DNA of 5,521 nt from Clostridia bacterium (GTDB lineage: Bacteria > Bacillota_E > SLMV01 > PUMD01): the NCBI GenBank assembly GCA_003562655.1, contig PWUC01000144.1, forward strand, positions 1-5,521, read 5' to 3'. Below are positions 1 to 5,521 of the stretch, in pieces. Under the pieces are notes generated by a model. It searched no databases and was not told the origin of the DNA. It worked only from the letters and a program-made list of their open reading frames with translations. The translations under genes and the position numbers were made by a program. How positions within the stretch are numbered: the first letter of the stretch is position 1; each line of letters begins with the position of its first letter.

Positions 1-1362
1 ACGGGCATCGCCTTCAACCTGGACCCCGATGAGATCGGGGTCATCATGCTAGGCAGCGACCGGCACATAGCTTCGGGTGACCGGGTGCGCCGCACGGGCA
101 GGGTGGTGGATGTACCCGTCGGTGAGGGGCTGCTGGGACGCGTCATCGACACGACAGCACGCCCCATTGACGACCTCGGAGGCGTGCAGTCCAGGGAGCG
201 GTGGCCCGTCGAGCGGGAGGCACCGCCCATCATGCACCGGGCGCCGGTTACCGTGCCCCTGCAGACGGGTCTGAAGGTCATCGACGCCCTGATACCCATC
301 GGCCGGGGCCAGCGGGAGCTGATCCTGGGTGACCGGCAGACCGGAAAGACCAGCATCGCCCTCGACACCATCATCAACCAGGCGGGCAGGGATGTCATCT
401 GCGTCTACTGCGCCATCGGTCAGCAGGGAGCGGACGTGGCCAAGCTCGTGGCCCGCCTCCGCGAACACGGCGCCATGGAGTACTCCATCGTGCTGGTCGC
501 CTCTGGCGACGGCCCGGCGGGTCTGCGTTTCATCGCCCCCTTTGCGGCCACCACCATCGCCGAGTACTTCATGGAGCAGGGCAAAGATGCCCTCATCGTC
601 TACGACGATCTCACCCTGCACGCGCGCTCCTACCGGGAGCTCTCCCTTCTGCTTGAAAGACCCCCGGGCCGCGAGGCCTACCCCGGTGACATCTTCTACC
701 TGCATTCCCGGATGCTTGAGCGTTCGACTCACCTCCGCGAGGAGTACGGTGGGGGTTCGCTGACGGCGCTGCCCATCATTGAAACCCAGGCCCAGAACAT
801 CTCCGCTTACATACCCACCAACCTGATCTCGATAACGGACGGGCAGATATATCTTTCCCCGGAGCTGTTCCGTCGGAACCACCTGCCGGCGGTGGATGTG
901 GGCCGGTCAGTCTCCCGGGTCGGCGGAAAAACCCAGCTGCCTGCCTACCGCACGGTTACGGGTGACCTCAGGCTTTCTTATTCCCAGTTCGAAGAGCTGG
1001 AGATGTTCGCCCGCTTCGGCACCCGCCTCGATGAAAGGACCCGCGAAACCATAGAGCGCGGCCGCCGCGTGCGCAGGGTGCTCACCCAGCCGGAACTTCA
1101 GGGGCTTACCATTCCCGAACAGATCGCCGTTCTGTTGGCCGTCACCGAGGGGCTGTTCGATCCCATCGGGGTGGATGACATCCCGGAGGCGGAGGCCAGG
1201 ATCAGGGAGGCGGTCACGGAGGAGCTGCCGGGAGTATGCGAAAGCATAGAAGACGGCGAGCTGCTGTCGCCGGATGACCAGGATGCAATCATCGATGCTG
1301 CCAGGCGGTCAGTGGATTCAATGAGGGACGCAGACGAGCAGGAAGGGGGGAGGAAGCGGTGA
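1..1362 (+). CDS. atpA: Alternate (N-type) F1Fo ATPase, F1 subunit alpha, 5'-truncated by window edge
   Basis: This is the nucleotide-binding alpha subunit of the F1 head, which alternates with beta around gamma and couples ATP turnover to ion flow through Fo. The reading frame is open from base 1, so the true start lies upstream. The 453 visible residues lack roughly 50-60 residues of a usual alpha subunit; the internal ATG at 46 is not the start. Visible marks are the P-loop GDRQTGKT at 328-351, the conserved stretch [17 protein letters not shown] at about 661-711, and SVSRVGG with the arginine-finger Arg at 916-918. The C-terminus is a charged tail ending in GGRKR. The stop overlaps the gamma start (GTGA). 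Family assignment as alpha is secure. The alternate or N-type assignment rests on the diverged sequence and on the operon ending alpha-gamma, as described for N-ATPases, whereas ordinary operons continue gamma-beta-epsilon. Ion specificity (Na+ or H+) cannot be read here because subunit c is outside the window. Confidence 0.95.
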   Translation, partial: TGIAFNLDPDEIGVIMLGSDRHIASGDRVRRTGRVVDVPVGEGLLGRVIDTTARPIDDLGGVQSRERWPVEREAPPIMHRAPVTVPLQTGLKVIDALIPIGRGQRELILGDRQTGKTSIALDTIINQAGRDVICVYCAIGQQGADVAKLVARLREHGAMEYSIVLVASGDGPAGLRFIAPFAATTIAEYFMEQGKDALIVYDDLTLHARSYRELSLLLERPPGREAYPGDIFYLHSRMLERSTHLREEYGGGSLTALPIIETQAQNISAYIPTNLISITDGQIYLSPELFRRNHLPAVDVGRSVSRVGGKTQLPAYRTVTGDLRLSYSQFEELEMFARFGTRLDERTRETIERGRRVRRVLTQPELQGLTIPEQIAVLLAVTEGLFDPIGVDDIPEAEARIREAVTEELPGVCESIEDGELLSPDDQDAIIDAARRSVDSMRDADEQEGGRKR

Positions 1363-2276
1363 GTTCAACCCTCGAGACCCTGCAGGGACAGATCGAGACC
1401 GCCGATGATTTGTCCTCCATCGTCAGGACCATGAAGACCCTGGCTGCCACCAGCGTCCGCCAGTACGAGAAGGCGGCCGAATCCCTCGATGACTACTACC
1501 ACACCGTCGAGCTGGGGCTCTCGGTGGTCCTGTCTTCCGAGACCGAGCTGCGGGGTGACGCGGTCATGGACCCTTCGCGTCCGGCCCTGGTGATGGTCTT
1601 CGGTTCGGATCACGGCCTGGTCGGCCGGTTCAACGAGCAGATCGTCTCCTACGCACTGCAGGAGCACTGGTCAGAGCAGCCAGAACAGGGGTCGTCTCAT
1701 CCTCAGGAGATCCTGATGGCTGCCGCCGGTGAGCAGGCGGTGAGCCGCCTGAGGGCCGCAGGCACCGGGCTGGTGGGTGAGTTCGGCATGCCGAGCTCGA
1801 TAGGGGCGATCACGCCCTTCGTACAGCTGCTGCTCGAACACATCGAGCGGTGGCGCTCCCAGGAGGGCATCGGGAGGGCCCTTCTTTGCTACAACCGCCC
1901 CCTGCCCGGAGGCTTCAGTCCGCAGGCAGACACCATGCTCCCCGTCAGCATCGACCACCTGAGACAGAAAAGGCTTCGGTGGGAATCACGTTCCCTGCCC
2001 ACCTTCACGATGCCTGCAGAGGAGCTCCTGTCAGCCCTGCTCCGGCAGTACTTCTTCGTGTCGCTGTACCGTGCGTGTGCGCTGTCGCTGGCAGCCGAGA
2101 ACACCAGCCGCCTGGCCGCAATGCAGGCCGCCGAGAAGAACATCGCCGAACGTCTCGATGAGCTCAGGACGGCCTTTCAGCAGCAGAGGCAGGCGGTCAT
2201 CACCGAGGAGCTTCTGGACATCATCTCCGGGTTCAAGTCCATCAGGGGCTCCGAGGATCGATTCACGGCACCCTGA
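1359..2276 (+). CDS. atpG: Alternate (N-type) F1Fo ATPase, F1 subunit gamma
   Basis: This is the central-stalk rotor subunit, which turns inside the alpha/beta hexamer. It has 305 residues, close to the family length. It shows the family plan: an N-terminal helix (about 1-55, with [16 protein letters not shown]), a central globular domain (about 70-205, with [10 protein letters not shown] at 83-92 matching the usual SDRGLCGGLN region), and a C-terminal helix (about 215-298) ending [16 protein letters not shown]. This C-terminus is the gamma signature that pairs with the N-terminal helix as a coiled coil. The start is GTG at 1359, inside the overlap with the alpha stop, with GGAGG at 1349-1353 five bases upstream, so translation is probably coupled to alpha. 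The sequence departs from ordinary gamma at several positions and fits the alternate-ATPase gamma type. No beta or epsilon gene follows. No convincing terminator is seen after the stop. Confidence 0.93.
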   Translation: MSSTLETLQGQIETADDLSSIVRTMKTLAATSVRQYEKAAESLDDYYHTVELGLSVVLSSETELRGDAVMDPSRPALVMVFGSDHGLVGRFNEQIVSYALQEHWSEQPEQGSSHPQEILMAAAGEQAVSRLRAAGTGLVGEFGMPSSIGAITPFVQLLLEHIERWRSQEGIGRALLCYNRPLPGGFSPQADTMLPVSIDHLRQKRLRWESRSLPTFTMPAEELLSALLRQYFFVSLYRACALSLAAENTSRLAAMQAAEKNIAERLDELRTAFQQQRQAVITEELLDIISGFKSIRGSEDRFTAP

Positions 2277-2570
2277 GGTTCCCGTGCAAAGTTGAACCGT
2301 CTGTGAAGGGGGTTTCGGGAAGACTCACTCATCCTGATGCTCCGGCTTATGAGAGCGCCGATCTGCCTGAATGTCCCGACGACTCCAGACCCGCACCTCC
2401 AACGAGAGGAATCTACCACGAGTGCTCGACCGGCGTCGGCGCAACACATGATAAGGCCGCCAGCGCTCGGAGGATTGGATAGAGGAGTGGCGAACGTGGT
2501 ACACGTAGGCGAGTGTTATGCATCTCTGGCCAGGTCTACGCTTACGAATACCGTTCTCAGGGCTGAAGTT
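2277..2570. other. Gap between ATPase operon and accessory genes, no convincing gene
   Basis: About 290 bases lie between the gamma stop and the palindrome before the next gene. One plus-strand frame is open from an ATG at 2337 to a TAA at 2601-2603, but its product has no recognisable motif and the ATG lacks a good ribosome binding site. A shorter version from GTG at 2496, with AGGAG at 2483-2487, is a weak small-ORF candidate. Small inverted repeats are present: GGTTC 2277-2281 with GAACC 2294-2298, and ACGTG 2494-2498 with CACGT 2502-2506. Neither is followed by a T run, so neither is a clear terminator. No tRNA-like or other RNA structure was recognised. Confidence 0.5.
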
Positions 2571-2588
2571 GCAGGTCTCGAGACCTGC
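2571..2588. repeat. Perfect 18-bp palindrome, candidate operator
   Basis: GCAGGTCTCGAGACCTGC reads identically on both strands over all 18 bases. It lies 10 bases before a TATAAT box and covers the place where a -35 element would be. That is a usual position for a dimeric repressor or activator site controlling the downstream gene. As RNA it could form a 7-bp stem with a UCGA loop, but no T run follows, so an intrinsic terminator is unlikely. A further copy of the half-site CAGGTCT is at 2531-2537. The binding protein is unknown, and no regulator gene is visible in the window. Confidence 0.55.
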
Positions 2589-2598
2589 TCGTTGCCCC

Positions 2599-2604
2599 TA
2601 TAAT
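2599..2604 (+). promoter_or_regulatory. Candidate -10 box of the sce7726-family gene
   Basis: TATAAT is an exact match to the bacterial sigma-70-type -10 consensus, 25 bases before the chosen ATG at 2630. Transcription would begin near 2611, leaving a leader of about 20 bases that contains the AGGAGG site. No good TTGACA-like -35 lies at 16-18 bases spacing; that stretch is occupied by the palindrome at 2571-2588. The promoter may therefore depend on or be blocked by a protein bound there. The call assumes a bacterial sigma factor. Confidence 0.45.
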
Positions 2605-2615
2605 GGTCCACCGGC

Positions 2616-2621
2616 AGGAGG
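2616..2621 (+). promoter_or_regulatory. Ribosome binding site that decides the sce7726 start
   Basis: AGGAGG ends eight bases before the ATG at 2630, an ideal Shine-Dalgarno spacing. The in-frame ATG at 2603, nine codons further upstream, has no such site and lies within the predicted -10 box, so 2630 is the preferred start. Confidence 0.7.
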
Positions 2622-2629
2622 CAGGAGCA

Positions 2630-3238
2630 ATGGCGCTCAGAGACAGGGATGTGAGGGTATCGCTGCTTGAGAAGTTGGGCTCTATGAAGGCGTATGCGCC
2701 AGGTGCAACCACGGTGGTTGTGCCAGAGATGGACATATGCGGCGGCTGCGCCCGTGTTGACATTGCGGTTGTCAACCATGAGCTGAGTGGATACGAGATA
2801 AAGAGTGAGAAGGACACTCTGCAGCGCCTACCTTCTCAGGCAGATCTTTACTCCCGGGTCTTTGACAGGGCAACCCTGGTGGTTGCGGAGTCTCACTACT
2901 CCGAAGCGATGACTCTCATACCGGACTGGTGGGGAATCATCAGCTGTGTTGCTAGAATCAACGACCTGACCCTGTGCGAGGCCAGGAAGGCCCGTCGAAA
3001 TCGCAGCGTTTCACCGCTGGCGCTGGGGCGGATTCTGTGGAAGTCTGAGCAAATGCAGCTACTCAAGGGCATCGGTCTGAGCAGAGGCCTGAAGAGTAAG
3101 AGCAGATACGAACGGGCTCAATGCATCGCCAAAAACATAGAACTGAGACAGATCAAGCGTTTTGTCAGGCAGGCTTTGAAGGCCCGTCGAGACTGGCGAG
3201 CTGTTCCATTACGACAGCTATGTGATGCTCCGAGGTGA
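2630..3238 (+). CDS. sce7726 family protein, PD-(D/E)XK nuclease-like
   Basis: The protein has 202 residues from the preferred start. It resembles the sce7726 family, whose biological role is not established. The first half carries a PD-(D/E)XK nuclease-like core: Glu14 in a leading helix, Asp44 in ARVDIAVVN, the E-x-K pair Glu56/Lys58 in GYEIKSEKD, and a Q-x3-Y element at Gln70/Tyr74 as in RecB-like nucleases. It continues with SRVFDRATLVVAE and PDWWGII, both typical of the family. The basic C-terminal half (LWKSEQMQLLKG, then helices to ALKARRDWR) also fits the family, so the gene looks complete with its catalytic residues intact. No signal peptide or membrane segment is seen, so it is probably cytoplasmic and may act on DNA. 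Homologues often lie beside an sce7725-family gene, and none is visible here. The gene has its own likely promoter and an upstream palindrome. A defence or mobile-element role is possible but is inference. Confidence 0.85.
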   Translation: MALRDRDVRVSLLEKLGSMKAYAPGATTVVVPEMDICGGCARVDIAVVNHELSGYEIKSEKDTLQRLPSQADLYSRVFDRATLVVAESHYSEAMTLIPDWWGIISCVARINDLTLCEARKARRNRSVSPLALGRILWKSEQMQLLKGIGLSRGLKSKSRYERAQCIAKNIELRQIKRFVRQALKARRDWRAVPLRQLCDAPR

Positions 3239-3544
3239 TGCCCCGGTTGAACAATGCCCTTCGCCAGGGTACCTGTAATCACTGATCCATTGTCGCGAAA
3301 GCGGTTCTTATTGCCCTTCGGAATCCAATAATGAGTCGCCGTTGTGTACCAAGTCTTGGGCGCACGCCATACCACAGCGCTGATTGCAAACCGACAAAGT
3401 GAGATCCTGCACCCGCCATCAGAGGCACACGCAATGTAAGCATCAAGTCGTACCCGCTCAACGTGTGTCACCGTGTCGGAGGAAAACGGCATGCTCTACT
3501 AGAATCTAACGTACAGCCGGGCCGATCTACGAGACATGTAAGCG
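3239..3544. other. Gap between the two nuclease-like genes, no supported gene
   Basis: About 300 bases have no convincing coding sequence. On the minus strand a frame is open from an ATG at 3490-3492 down to 3118, which would give 124 residues. It runs 121 bases into the 3' end of the sce7726-family gene, has no clear Shine-Dalgarno site, and its Trp/Tyr/Cys-rich product matches nothing I recognise. A short repeat TGCCCTTCG occurs twice on the plus strand (near 3255 and 3315). A TAGAAT sequence at 3500-3505 could be a -10 box for the next gene, but no matching -35 is visible. The stretch may be decayed sequence left by gene loss. Confidence 0.4.
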
Positions 3545-3550
3545 AGGAGG
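3545..3550 (+). promoter_or_regulatory. Ribosome binding site of the DUF91-like gene
   Basis: AGGAGG lies nine bases before the ATG at 3560 and supports this start. No in-frame alternative with a comparable site is seen upstream. Confidence 0.7.
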
Positions 3551-3559
3551 TTCGGATAT

Positions 3560-4456
3560 ATGTCTTGCGACCTGAAAATTGTTAGGACCACCAAAATCAG
3601 CATCAAAGAAGACCCGCACCTGAACGAATCCTGGCTACAGGACCAGATCGCGAGAGACCCGAGTATACTGGGCCTCGGCGATCTCATTCTACGCGACAGA
3701 GAACGTCCTCAACCGAGAGCGGGCAGACTGGATCTTCTCCTGCAGGATCCAGATTCAAGCAAGCGGTATGAGGTCGAAATTCAGCTCGGGAAAATGGATG
3801 AGAGTCACATCATCCGCACGATTGAGTACTGGGACCTCGAAAGGAAGAGATATCCCCAGTATGAGCATTGCGCAGTAATCATCGCAGAGGATGTTACGAG
3901 CCGATTCCTTAACATAATAAGTCTATTCAACGGATTCATACCGCTGATCGCAATACAGTTCAACGCGTATCGACTACATGAAGAGTATTTCTTGACGTTC
4001 ACGACCATTCTCGACGAGGTTCAGCTTGGTTTGTTCGAGGAAGATGAAGAGGTCCAGGAAATCGCTGACCGGAGCTACTGGGAGGCGGAACGAGGAACGA
4101 GAGAAACGGTCAGCATCGTCGATGAGGTCCTGGAGATCATCACCTCCCTGCTGCCTGGCTATGAGTTGAAATACAACAAATTCTACATCGGGCTAGCCCG
4201 GAGGAACCAGGTCGACAACTTCATCATCTTCAGGCCGCGCAAGAGGTATGCAAGTATTGAGGTCCGACTGCAACGATCAGAAGAGATCGAGGGTCTCCTC
4301 GAGGATCATGGACTCGATCTGATGGATTATGACAAGCGGAACGGCAGATACAGGATCATCCTGAAGCCCGGTAGTGTCGATGAACACCGGGACGTTCTGC
4401 AGGTGCTCATAAGGAAGTCCAAGGATCTTGAGGAGCCGTCCTCTGACACCACGTGA
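3560..4456 (+). CDS. PD-(D/E)XK nuclease-like protein (NucS/DUF91-like N-terminus) of unknown function
   Basis: The protein has 298 residues. The N-terminal half resembles the nuclease core of NucS/DUF91-like proteins: Glu23 in a helix before DPSILGLG, Asp58 in GRLDLLL, and Glu73-x-Gln75 in YEVEIQLG. The final position is Gln rather than the usual Lys. Downstream are IRTIEYWDLERKRYP (86-99), an AVIIAEDVTSRFLN strand-helix and SLFNGFIPLIAIQ (121-133), a set I associate with a widespread uncharacterised family. An acidic linker (about 155-180, FEEDEEVQE) leads to a C-terminal alpha/beta region (about 185-290) that looks like the DUF5655 type, from memory only. There is no signal peptide or membrane segment, so it is probably cytoplasmic. 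A DNA-related role is plausible; activity is uncertain because of the Gln. Arginine is often encoded by AGA, AGG or CGA, unlike the ATPase genes, which suggests a different history. It is separated by over 300 bases from the sce7726-family gene and need not be its partner. Confidence 0.75.
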   Translation: MSCDLKIVRTTKISIKEDPHLNESWLQDQIARDPSILGLGDLILRDRERPQPRAGRLDLLLQDPDSSKRYEVEIQLGKMDESHIIRTIEYWDLERKRYPQYEHCAVIIAEDVTSRFLNIISLFNGFIPLIAIQFNAYRLHEEYFLTFTTILDEVQLGLFEEDEEVQEIADRSYWEAERGTRETVSIVDEVLEIITSLLPGYELKYNKFYIGLARRNQVDNFIIFRPRKRYASIEVRLQRSEEIEGLLEDHGLDLMDYDKRNGRYRIILKPGSVDEHRDVLQVLIRKSKDLEEPSSDTT

Positions 4457-4508
4457 TCTTGAGTAGCTGGGTCAGCGAACCCTTCACATCTCACTGAGTC
4501 CGGGATGA

Positions 4509-4528
4509 ACCGTCACTGTTGGGACGGT
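4509..4528 (+). repeat. Small hairpin in the gap before the radical SAM gene
   Basis: ACCGTC at 4509-4514 and GACGGT at 4523-4528 are perfect complements around an 8-base loop. There is no T run after it, so a Rho-independent terminator is not supported. A smaller stem (GGGT 4469-4472 with ACCC 4479-4482) lies closer to the preceding stop. These may end transcription of the upstream gene weakly or be chance. Confidence 0.25.
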
Positions 4529-4592
4529 GGCAGAGTGCGCAATACAGCATTCCATGTCCTGATGGAGAACTCTCGGAGAAAAACCTGACCAC

Positions 4593-4598
4593 GGGAGG
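4593..4598 (+). promoter_or_regulatory. Ribosome binding site of the radical SAM gene
   Basis: GGGAGG sits nine bases before the ATG at 4608. It fixes a start that includes the whole twin-arginine signal, so the signal belongs to the translated protein. Confidence 0.65.
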
Positions 4599-4607
4599 CA
4601 CACCAGA

Positions 4608-5521
4608 ATGACGCTTGATCGCAGGAGTTTCGTGAAGAAGCTTCTCCTCCTCGGCGGCACCGCCCTGCTGGGTCTTAGCGGCGGTGCCTTCCTGCTCAAG
4701 GGATGTGCGCCAAAGGCGGAAGAAGATGTCGAGGACATTCCCGAGTTCCCCGCGTACGCAGCGCTGGAGCACGAGGGCAGGCTGGCCGAGCGGGTGGAGG
4801 AAGGCTACGCCGTGATGGAGTCATGCACGCTGTGCCCCCGTCAGTGCGGGGTGAATCGCCTTGAAGGCGAGCGAGGATTCTGCAGAGCACCCAAGAAGGC
4901 CATGGTAGCCAGCTACAGCCCTCACTTCGGCGAGGAAATCCCCCTGGTCGGAAACCGGGGGTCCGGCACCATCTTCTTCTCCAACTGCAACCTGCGCTGC
5001 GTCTTCTGCCAGAACTATCCCATAGCTCACCACGGATGGGGGCGAGAAGTGAGTGACGAGGAGCTCGCCCAGCTCATGCTCAACCTGCAGGCTCGCGGGT
5101 GCCATAACATCAACCTGGTTACCCCGACCCACGTCATGCCCAACATCCTGGCTGCCGTGCGCATCGCCCACGACAAGGGCCTGCGGCTTCCGCTCTGCTA
5201 CAACCCCAGCGGCTACGAGCGTGTTGAGATGATCGAGATGCTGGACGGCATAGTCGACATATACCTGCCCGACATGAAGTTCATGGACGGTGAGGAGGCG
5301 GAGCGCTACAACCTCGCCGAAGCATACGACTACCCCGAGAAGGCGCCGGGAGCCCTCCTCGAGATGCATCGGCAGGTTGGTGACCTGGTCACCGACGAGG
5401 GCGGCATCGCCCGGCGAGGGCTCATGGTCCGCCACCTGGTGATGCCTAACCGGGTGGCCGGCACCCGGGAGTTCGTCAACTGGGTGGCTGAAAACCTCTC
5501 GACGGACACCTACGTGAACAT
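4608..5521 (+). CDS. PflX-like (COG1313) radical SAM protein with Tat signal, 3'-truncated by window edge
   Basis: The window holds 304 codons plus two bases; the reading frame is still open at the edge. It begins with a twin-arginine motif (DRRSFVKK, residues 4-11), a hydrophobic stretch (12-30), then LLKGC with Cys33 as a possible lipobox cysteine, though Lys at -2 is unusual. The mature part has a first cysteine set, Cys73, Cys76, Cys80 and Cys92 (CTLCPRQCGVNR, then GERGFC). The radical SAM CxxxCxxC follows: Cys127, Cys131 and Cys134 in SNCNLRCVFCQN, which bind the 4Fe-4S cluster that cleaves S-adenosylmethionine. Further family segments are LVTPTHVMPNIL, YNPSGYERVE, DGIVDIYLPDMKF and EMHRQVGDLV. 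This is the pattern of PflX, a homologue of pyruvate formate-lyase activating enzymes whose substrate is unknown. The export signal is odd because such enzymes normally work in the cytoplasm with cytosolic SAM and reductant. No partner gene is visible; what follows lies outside the window. Confidence 0.9.
   Translation, partial: MTLDRRSFVKKLLLLGGTALLGLSGGAFLLKGCAPKAEEDVEDIPEFPAYAALEHEGRLAERVEEGYAVMESCTLCPRQCGVNRLEGERGFCRAPKKAMVASYSPHFGEEIPLVGNRGSGTIFFSNCNLRCVFCQNYPIAHHGWGREVSDEELAQLMLNLQARGCHNINLVTPTHVMPNILAAVRIAHDKGLRLPLCYNPSGYERVEMIEMLDGIVDIYLPDMKFMDGEEAERYNLAEAYDYPEKAPGALLEMHRQVGDLVTDEGGIARRGLMVRHLVMPNRVAGTREFVNWVAENLSTDTYVN

Noticed and set aside
49..882. Long minus-strand open frame of 277 codons opposite atpA
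   Set aside because: It lies opposite a clearly conserved ATPase subunit; long antisense frames are expected in GC-rich genes. The translation shows no family motif.
2277..2298. Inverted repeat GGTTC/GAACC right after the atpG stop as a terminator
   Set aside because: The stem is only 5 bp with a 12-base loop and no T run follows.
2337..2603. Plus-strand open frame of 88 codons after atpG
   Set aside because: The ATG has no good ribosome binding site, the product shows no motif, and the frame runs through the palindrome and the likely promoter of the next gene.
2603..2629. Upstream ATG at 2603 as the start of the sce7726-family gene
   Set aside because: It falls in the TATAAT box and lacks a ribosome binding site, while the ATG at 2630 has AGGAGG at ideal spacing.
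3250..3325. Repeated TGCCCTTCG in the gap as a repeat array or attachment site
   Set aside because: Only two short copies are present with no regular spacing, and no integrase or tRNA gene is nearby. No CRISPR, insertion sequence or tRNA was found in the window.
4519..4546. Promoter before the radical SAM gene (TTGGGA at 4519-4524 with AATACA at 4541-4546)
   Set aside because: The -10 match is only about half of the consensus, so it is not distinguishable from chance.
4821..5435. Minus-strand open frame of 204 codons opposite the radical SAM gene
   Set aside because: The plus strand carries the cysteine motifs and conserved segments of the PflX family throughout this stretch, so the minus frame is a by-product of codon bias.

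Overview
The window comes from a GC-rich prokaryote, most likely a bacterium. Shine-Dalgarno sites are strong (GGAGG or AGGAGG, 5-9 bases before each start), and the two flanking blocks use mainly G/C-ending codons. The lineage cannot be named from this stretch. An alternate (N-type) F1Fo ATPase and a PflX-like radical SAM protein fit an anaerobe or facultative anaerobe, but that is inference.

Layout, all genes on the + strand. Positions 1-2276 hold the 3' end of an ATPase operon: subunit alpha (5' end outside the window) overlaps subunit gamma by four bases (GTGA). Gamma is the last gene and is not followed by beta or epsilon. This is the ending known for the N-ATPase type, whose other subunits would lie upstream. 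Positions 2277-2629 are non-coding, with an exact 18-bp palindrome next to a TATAAT box just before the next gene. Positions 2630-3238 encode an sce7726-family protein with a PD-(D/E)XK nuclease-like core. Positions 3239-3559 hold no convincing gene. Positions 3560-4456 encode a second, unrelated-looking PD-(D/E)XK-like protein resembling the NucS/DUF91 type, with an extra C-terminal domain. From 4608 to the window end runs a PflX-like (COG1313) radical SAM protein that starts with a twin-arginine signal and a possible lipobox. It is cut off by the window edge.

How the genes relate: the ATPase genes form one operon and would make rotor and stator-head parts of an ion-translocating ATPase. The two nuclease-like genes are separated from each other and from the flanks by gaps of 150-350 bases, have their own ribosome binding sites, and use more A/T-ending and rare-type codons. 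They look like accessory genes placed between two conserved loci. No direct evidence links them into one system. The most notable points are the palindrome and promoter arrangement before the sce7726 gene, the pair of nuclease folds in one small island, and the export signal on an enzyme class that normally works in the cytoplasm.
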